In this document: positions 60,243 to 64,000 of the stretch, in pieces
Layout: the number at the start of each line of letters is the position of its first letter
How positions within the stretch are numbered: the stretch's first letter is position 1
Source: Mycobacterium gordonae
GTDB taxonomy: Bacteria > Actinomycetota > Actinomycetes > Mycobacteriales > Mycobacteriaceae
Assembly (NCBI RefSeq): GCF_001417955.2
Contig: NZ_LKTM01000101.1
Span: 20,056-84,055 of the forward strand
Length of the DNA: 64,000 nt
Direction: 5' to 3'
Notes under the pieces: generated by a model
The model's input: the letters and a program-made list of their open reading frames with translations, nothing else
Databases searched by the model: none
What the model was told of the DNA's origin: nothing
Translations under genes and position numbers: made by a program

Positions 60243-61115
60243 ATGAACTGGCCGTTTCTCGGCGTTGAAGCGCTAGCAGCTGGGGCCATTCCTGAGCGGG
60301 CGATGCGGACGCTCTATGAGCCCGTCTACCCCGGCGTCTACGGCGCGGCCGGCATCGAGCTGACAGCCCGCCAGCGCGCGCATGCCGCGTGGTTGTGGTC
60401 ACGCCGTCGTGCGGTGGTCGCCGGCAACTCGGCGGCAGCACTACTCGGCGCTAAATGGGTCAGCCCGTCACTCGATGCCGAGCTGGTGCACGACAATCGA
60501 AAACCGCCGCCGCGCATCGTGGTTCATACCGATACCCTGACGCCGCACGAAGTGCTGACCGTGGACGGAATTACGGTGACCACCCCCGCGCGCACAGCCT
60601 TCGATATCGGCAGACGAACCGCTACGCGGTTGCACGCGGTCCAGCGCCTCGATGCTCTCGTGAACGCGACCGATCTGAAGGTTGCCGACGTGGAAGCTGT
60701 GATCGTCGAGCATCGAGGCGCGCGTGGTCTGGTCAGACTTCGCCGGATGTTGCCGTTGGTCGACGGCGGGGCCGAATCACCGCAGGAGACGCGGACCCGA
60801 TTGGCGTTGATCGATGCGGGGCTGCCGAAACCCCAGACGCAGGTCAGGGTATGCGGCGAATACGGGGACTTCGTGGCGCGTGTCGACATGGGCTACGAGG
60901 AGCTGCGCGTCGGTATCGAGTACGACGGGCCGCAGCACTGGACGGATCCTTTCCAACGTGACCGGGACATCGACCGGTATACCGCGTTGGCCGATTTGGG
61001 CTGGAAAATCGTCAGGGTGAGCAGCGACCTGCTCCGCTATCGGGAGGCGACATTCATCGGCCGCGTCGTGGCGGCGATGCAGGCTGCCGGATGGGACCGA
61101 CCGCCGCGAGTGTGA
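60243..61115 (+). CDS. DUF559-like protein with AbiEi-type N-terminus (Rv3555c-like)
   Basis: A 290-residue protein. The N-terminal part (about 1-130) resembles the AbiEi antitoxin-like/winged region of mycobacterial DUF559 proteins (LTARQRAHAAWLWSRRRAVV). The C-terminal part (about 185-290) is a PD-(D/E)XK nuclease-like fold: VDMGYEELRVGIEYDGPQHW, with D, E and K-type residues. Function unknown; many paralogues exist in mycobacteria. By gene order it is Rv3555c. Its stop codon lies within the left arm of palindrome D. Confidence 0.82.
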   Translation: MNWPFLGVEALAAGAIPERAMRTLYEPVYPGVYGAAGIELTARQRAHAAWLWSRRRAVVAGNSAAALLGAKWVSPSLDAELVHDNRKPPPRIVVHTDTLTPHEVLTVDGITVTTPARTAFDIGRRTATRLHAVQRLDALVNATDLKVADVEAVIVEHRGARGLVRLRRMLPLVDGGAESPQETRTRLALIDAGLPKPQTQVRVCGEYGDFVARVDMGYEELRVGIEYDGPQHWTDPFQRDRDIDRYTALADLGWKIVRVSSDLLRYREATFIGRVVAAMQAAGWDRPPRV

Positions 61116-61162
61116 ACCTCACGACGCCGAAAGGGCGTGTCGCGTCGTGAGATTCACACTCG
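61107..61162. repeat. Dispersed palindrome, copy D (21-bp arms)
   Basis: CGAGTGTGAACCTCACGACGC (61107-61127) and 61142-61162 pair almost completely, with a mismatch around the CC/A junction, and a 14-base loop. It includes the stop codon of the Rv3555c-like gene and lies 23 bp before the fdxB end on the opposite strand. It is the clearest copy and fits a bidirectional terminator. Confidence 0.78.
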
Positions 61163-61184
61163 GCGGACCGGGGAGGAGCGATCC

Positions 61185-63194
61185 TCAGGCGTCGTAGTCG
61201 ACCGAGACGAACGGCGTCGTCGGATGCGACTGGCAGGTGAGGATGTACCCGGCGTCCAGCTCGGCCTGCCCAAGCGCGAAGTTGTGGTCCATCTCGACAT
61301 TGCCCTCGACCAACTTCGCCCGGCAGGTGCCGCACGCGCCGCCCATACAGGCATACGGCGCATCGTCGCGCACCTGCAGCGCGCCCTCGAGGATCGAGTC
61401 ACCGGGGGTCAGATCGTACGTCCACTGCTTCCCGGACAGCCGGAACGTCACCGTCGCGCTCTCATAGGAATGTTCTGCGGCAGAACCGGTTTCGAAGCCG
61501 TGGAAAAGCTCCAGGTGAATGCGCTCGGCGTCCACCCGGTGCTCCAGCAACGTCTCGCGAACGGCGGTGGTCATCTCCATCGGGCCGCAGATGAACCACT
61601 CGTCGACGTGGTCCGGCTGCAGGTTGCCGGTCAGCCACAGGTTCAGTTTGTCGCGGTCGATGCGGCCGCGCAGCTCCGGAGCGTGCAACGACTCCCCAGA
61701 CAGTACGTGCAGGACTTCCAGCCGGTCGGCATAACGCGACTCGAGGCGGTCGAGTTCGGCGCGGAACATCGTCGATTCCTTGGTGCGGTTGCCGTAGATC
61801 AGCGTGAACCGACTCTCCGTCTCGATCTCCAAAGTGGTTGCCACGATTGACAACACGGGAGTGATGCCGCTGCCGGCCACCAGGCCGACGTAGTGCTTGC
61901 GGTGCAAGGGATGCAGCGGGGTGCCGAACCGGCCGGTCGGCGTCATCAGCTCGAGCACGTCACCGGCCTTCAGCTGTTCGGCCACGTACGTTGAAAAGGC
62001 GCCGCCGGGAATGTGTTTGACGGCAATACGCAACTGCGCGCGGGTTGCGGGGGCGCAGATCGAGTAGTTGCGACGAACGCCTTCGCCGCCCACCACCGTG
62101 ACATGCTGGCCCGGTTCGAACCGGAACGCGTCCTGCAGGTCCTCGGGCACGGCGAAGGTGACCAGGGTGCTGTCGGCGGTGATGGGGTCTACCGACGCGA
62201 CCGGGATGCGGTGCAGCACGGCGTGCGGCGAACTGGATCGCGAGGGCATCCGCACCGGAAGCAGCTTGGACAGCCGGCCGTTGAGTTCCTTCCACTCCCG
62301 ATACTCGTCGGGGTTGAGTTGCTGGCCGAAGACCGTGTTGATGGCGGCGTTGCGCTCCAGGTAGGCCTCCTCGTTGCGCTTCCACGTCCGCAGGTAGCGG
62401 TAGAAGGGCACCGACGGGTGCAGGTGATGCACCAGGTGGTAGTTCTGCGACAGCAACACCGGCGTGAACAGCCATTCGGCGCCGACGCGATTGCGGGTCG
62501 CCCGGTAGCGGTTGGTGCGCTGGGTGTCTTCGAGTCCGTGGTGCGGCAGCCAGTCGAACCACCACGCCAGGATGGTCAGCCCGATGCGCTGTGGGATCAG
62601 GAATACGACGAGCAGAATCCAGAAATTGCCGGTGACGATCGCGACGGCCAACCCGGTCAGCGACAGCACCATCATCAGCACCGTCTCGGCGACCTCGATG
62701 ACCGGGCGGCTGCGGGCGCGCGGCAGGTAGTAGCGCAGGTAGAAGTACTCCACCATCGACCAGCGCAGCGGCAGCTGCCACCACTTGCCGTGCGAGGCGA
62801 AGGTGTCCGGGTCCTGGTCGTCGTCGTTGGAGTGCCGGTGATGCTGGATGTGGATGTACCCGAACGACGGGAACGCGACGACCGGACCGACGAAGAGCCA
62901 GGCCAGCCGCCCCATCAGGCCGTTGACCCAGCGAACCGAGCTGATCGAGTAATGCGACGCGTCGTGCACGACGGTGAACATCACGAACGTCACCGCGGCG
63001 TTCACCGGAATGGTCACCCACCAGGGTGACCACCCGTTGATGTAGCCGACTGTGCAGGTCACGAAGGCGGTCAGGGACGCGAGGAAGATCCCGATCGTGG
63101 GTAGCGCAAGCTTGGGCACCGCTTCACCCGGATCGGGCAGTGCGTGCGTCGCTGCGGACCCGGAGGTCGCTTGTTCCTGCTCGACGGTCGACAT
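61185..63194 (-). CDS. fdxB: Fused fatty-acid desaturase / ferredoxin reductase FdxB
   Basis: A 669-residue three-part protein. The N-terminal membrane desaturase-like domain (about 30-320) has three histidine boxes: HDASHYSIS, HIQHHRHSNDDDQD and HLVHHLHP. A ferredoxin reductase (FAD/NAD) module follows (about 330-570; RRNYSICAPATR, LVAGSGITPVLSI), then a C-terminal plant-type [2Fe-2S] domain with CMGGACGTCRAK and LTCQSHP. It is a self-sufficient desaturase or hydroxylase. In M. tuberculosis it is FdxB (Rv3554), a KstR2-regulated gene. The substrate is unknown. Confidence 0.93.
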   Translation of the reverse strand: MSTVEQEQATSGSAATHALPDPGEAVPKLALPTIGIFLASLTAFVTCTVGYINGWSPWWVTIPVNAAVTFVMFTVVHDASHYSISSVRWVNGLMGRLAWLFVGPVVAFPSFGYIHIQHHRHSNDDDQDPDTFASHGKWWQLPLRWSMVEYFYLRYYLPRARSRPVIEVAETVLMMVLSLTGLAVAIVTGNFWILLVVFLIPQRIGLTILAWWFDWLPHHGLEDTQRTNRYRATRNRVGAEWLFTPVLLSQNYHLVHHLHPSVPFYRYLRTWKRNEEAYLERNAAINTVFGQQLNPDEYREWKELNGRLSKLLPVRMPSRSSSPHAVLHRIPVASVDPITADSTLVTFAVPEDLQDAFRFEPGQHVTVVGGEGVRRNYSICAPATRAQLRIAVKHIPGGAFSTYVAEQLKAGDVLELMTPTGRFGTPLHPLHRKHYVGLVAGSGITPVLSIVATTLEIETESRFTLIYGNRTKESTMFRAELDRLESRYADRLEVLHVLSGESLHAPELRGRIDRDKLNLWLTGNLQPDHVDEWFICGPMEMTTAVRETLLEHRVDAERIHLELFHGFETGSAAEHSYESATVTFRLSGKQWTYDLTPGDSILEGALQVRDDAPYACMGGACGTCRAKLVEGNVEMDHNFALGQAELDAGYILTCQSHPTTPFVSVDYDA

Positions 63195-63265
63195 AGCTGA
63201 AAGAGCCTAGTCGACACGCGTCAACTACTCCACCAGCCGGCAGACCGGGTTAACGCCAGGAGCAG

Positions 63266-63285
63266 TTAGGTAGCCAACTACCTAA
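63266..63285. promoter_or_regulatory. TTAGGTAG-CCAA-CTACCTAA dyad upstream of fdxB and the PE_PGRS gene
   Basis: Perfect eight-base arms with a four-base spacer, 71 bp upstream of fdxB and about 110 bp upstream of the PE_PGRS start. It is probably an operator. It resembles IdeR half-sites but is one base longer and differs in the inner half. Confidence 0.45.
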
Positions 63286-63358
63286 TCCCGCTCCGCCGCG
63301 GGCAGCCAGACTGGGTCGCATTGGCCCGCAACCTCTCACCCCGGAGGAGTGAATCGCG

Positions 63359-63406
63359 ATGGCAGCCGGCGACCCCAACCGGAAGGGGGAGACATGTCGC
63401 ACCTGA
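63359..63406 (+). other. Possible short ORF overlapping the PE_PGRS start
   Basis: ATG 63359, preceded by a strong GGAGGAG nine bases before, opens a 15-codon ORF in another frame that ends at TGA 63404-63406, just inside the PE_PGRS gene. It could be a translational leader or simply chance. Confidence 0.2.
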
Positions 63407-64000
63407 TCGCGGTGCCCGACCTGATGATGGCGGCCGCAGCCGATCTGGCCGGCATTCAATCGGCGGTGAGCGCAGTCAACGCGGCGGCGACGGCTCGGAC
63501 GACCGCGGTGCTTTCCGCCGCCGGTGACGAGGTATCGATTGCCGTAGCGGCGCTGTTTTCTACCCACGGCCAGCAATACCAGTCGCTGAGCGGTCAGGCG
63601 GCGGCCTTCCACACGCAGTTCGTTCAGGCCTTGCGTGGGGCGGGTAGCGCGTACACCGCCGCCGAGGCGGCCAACGCCGATCCGTTGAGGGCACTCTTGG
63701 GCATCATCAACGCCCCCACGCGGGCGCTGCTGGGCCGCCCGCTGATCGGGGACGGCGCCGACGGGGCCCCGGGAACCGGCCAAGCCGGGGAAGGCGGCGG
63801 CTTGTTGTGGGGCAACGGCGGTAACGGCGGGTCCGGAGCAGCCGGGCAGAACGGCGGCCGGGGCGGGGATGCCGGGCTGTTCGGCAACGGCGGCGCCGGG
63901 GGAGCCGGTGGCACCGGTGTAGCTGGTACGACCGGCGCGACCGGGGCGACCGGTGGTGTGGGCGGCGCCGGGGTTGCGGGCGGGCCAGGCGGTAACGGTG
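63394..64000 (+). CDS. PE_PGRS protein (cut by window edge)
   Basis: At least 202 residues. The PE domain begins [20 protein letters not shown], with the YxxxE-type signal around [13 protein letters not shown]. The linker [20 protein letters not shown] is typical of PE_PGRS proteins, and the Gly-Gly-Ala/Asn repeat region ([20 protein letters not shown] and similar) starts and continues past 64000. The ATG 63394 follows GGAAGGGGGA. It is divergent from fdxB across a dyad. Confidence 0.92.
   Translation, partial: MSHLIAVPDLMMAAAADLAGIQSAVSAVNAAATARTTAVLSAAGDEVSIAVAALFSTHGQQYQSLSGQAAAFHTQFVQALRGAGSAYTAAEAANADPLRALLGIINAPTRALLGRPLIGDGADGAPGTGQAGEGGGLLWGNGGNGGSGAAGQNGGRGGDAGLFGNGGAGGAGGTGVAGTTGATGATGGVGGAGVAGGPGGNG

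Noticed and set aside
63266..63285. IdeR iron box
   Set aside because: It is 20 bp rather than 19, and the inner bases differ from the TTAGGTTAG half-site.

Overview
This window is chromosomal DNA from a slow-growing Mycobacterium. It is GC-rich, carries PE, PPE, PPE-MPTR and PE_PGRS genes, and its gene order closely follows the Mycobacterium tuberculosis stretch from mutY (Rv3589) down to fdxB (Rv3554), drawn here in reverse orientation. Comparisons with M. tuberculosis are from memory; no database search was run, and the species is not determined.

Layout. 1-9.3 kb is conserved housekeeping: the mutY start, canB, an Rv3587c-like membrane protein, then disA-radA-lpqE on the minus strand, then carD-ispD-ispF-cysS-rlmB on the plus strand. 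9.8-12.5 kb holds a PE-PPE-PPE cluster absent from this position in M. tuberculosis. 12.6-18.9 kb is a minus-strand run: a zinc ABC transporter behind a clear Zur box, an LppH-like lipoprotein, a PxpA/LamB-YcsF protein, an MBL-fold protein and an ArsB-like permease. 19-28.4 kb is the first sterol-catabolism block: a LacI regulator, kstR, fadE34, kshB and hsaACDB, with three KstR boxes. 28.4-44.1 kb is an accessory segment that separates hsaB from nat, which are neighbours in M. tuberculosis. It carries a hypothetical gene facing a GMC oxidoreductase (the two share an upstream 20-bp motif), a complete nine-gene mce operon, an orphan HicB-like antitoxin behind an array of GATATC sites, a small coiled-coil membrane protein, and a receptor-like Ser/Thr kinase with twelve Kelch motifs. 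44.2-60.1 kb resumes the conserved order: nat, aspB, fadE33-32-31-fadD3, a KstR2 box, fadE30, ipdF, a proline-rich membrane protein, two PPE-MPTR genes plus a decayed MPTR fragment, a second KstR2 box, kstR2 and fadA6. The right end has an Rv3555c-like protein, fdxB and the start of a PE_PGRS gene.

How it fits together. KstR (side chain and rings A/B) and KstR2 (rings C/D, HIP pathway) both lie here next to their targets, and the boxes can be read directly. The GMC oxidoreductase and the mce importer between the two blocks suggest the locus gained lipid or steroid uptake and oxidation capacity, but their substrates are not known.

The most interesting non-coding signals are: a dispersed family of long palindromes at gene ends between 54 and 61 kb; the motif shared by the convergent hypothetical/GMC pair; the paired GATATC array; short leader ORFs ending in GTGA start overlaps; and an apparent CTG start codon for ispD.
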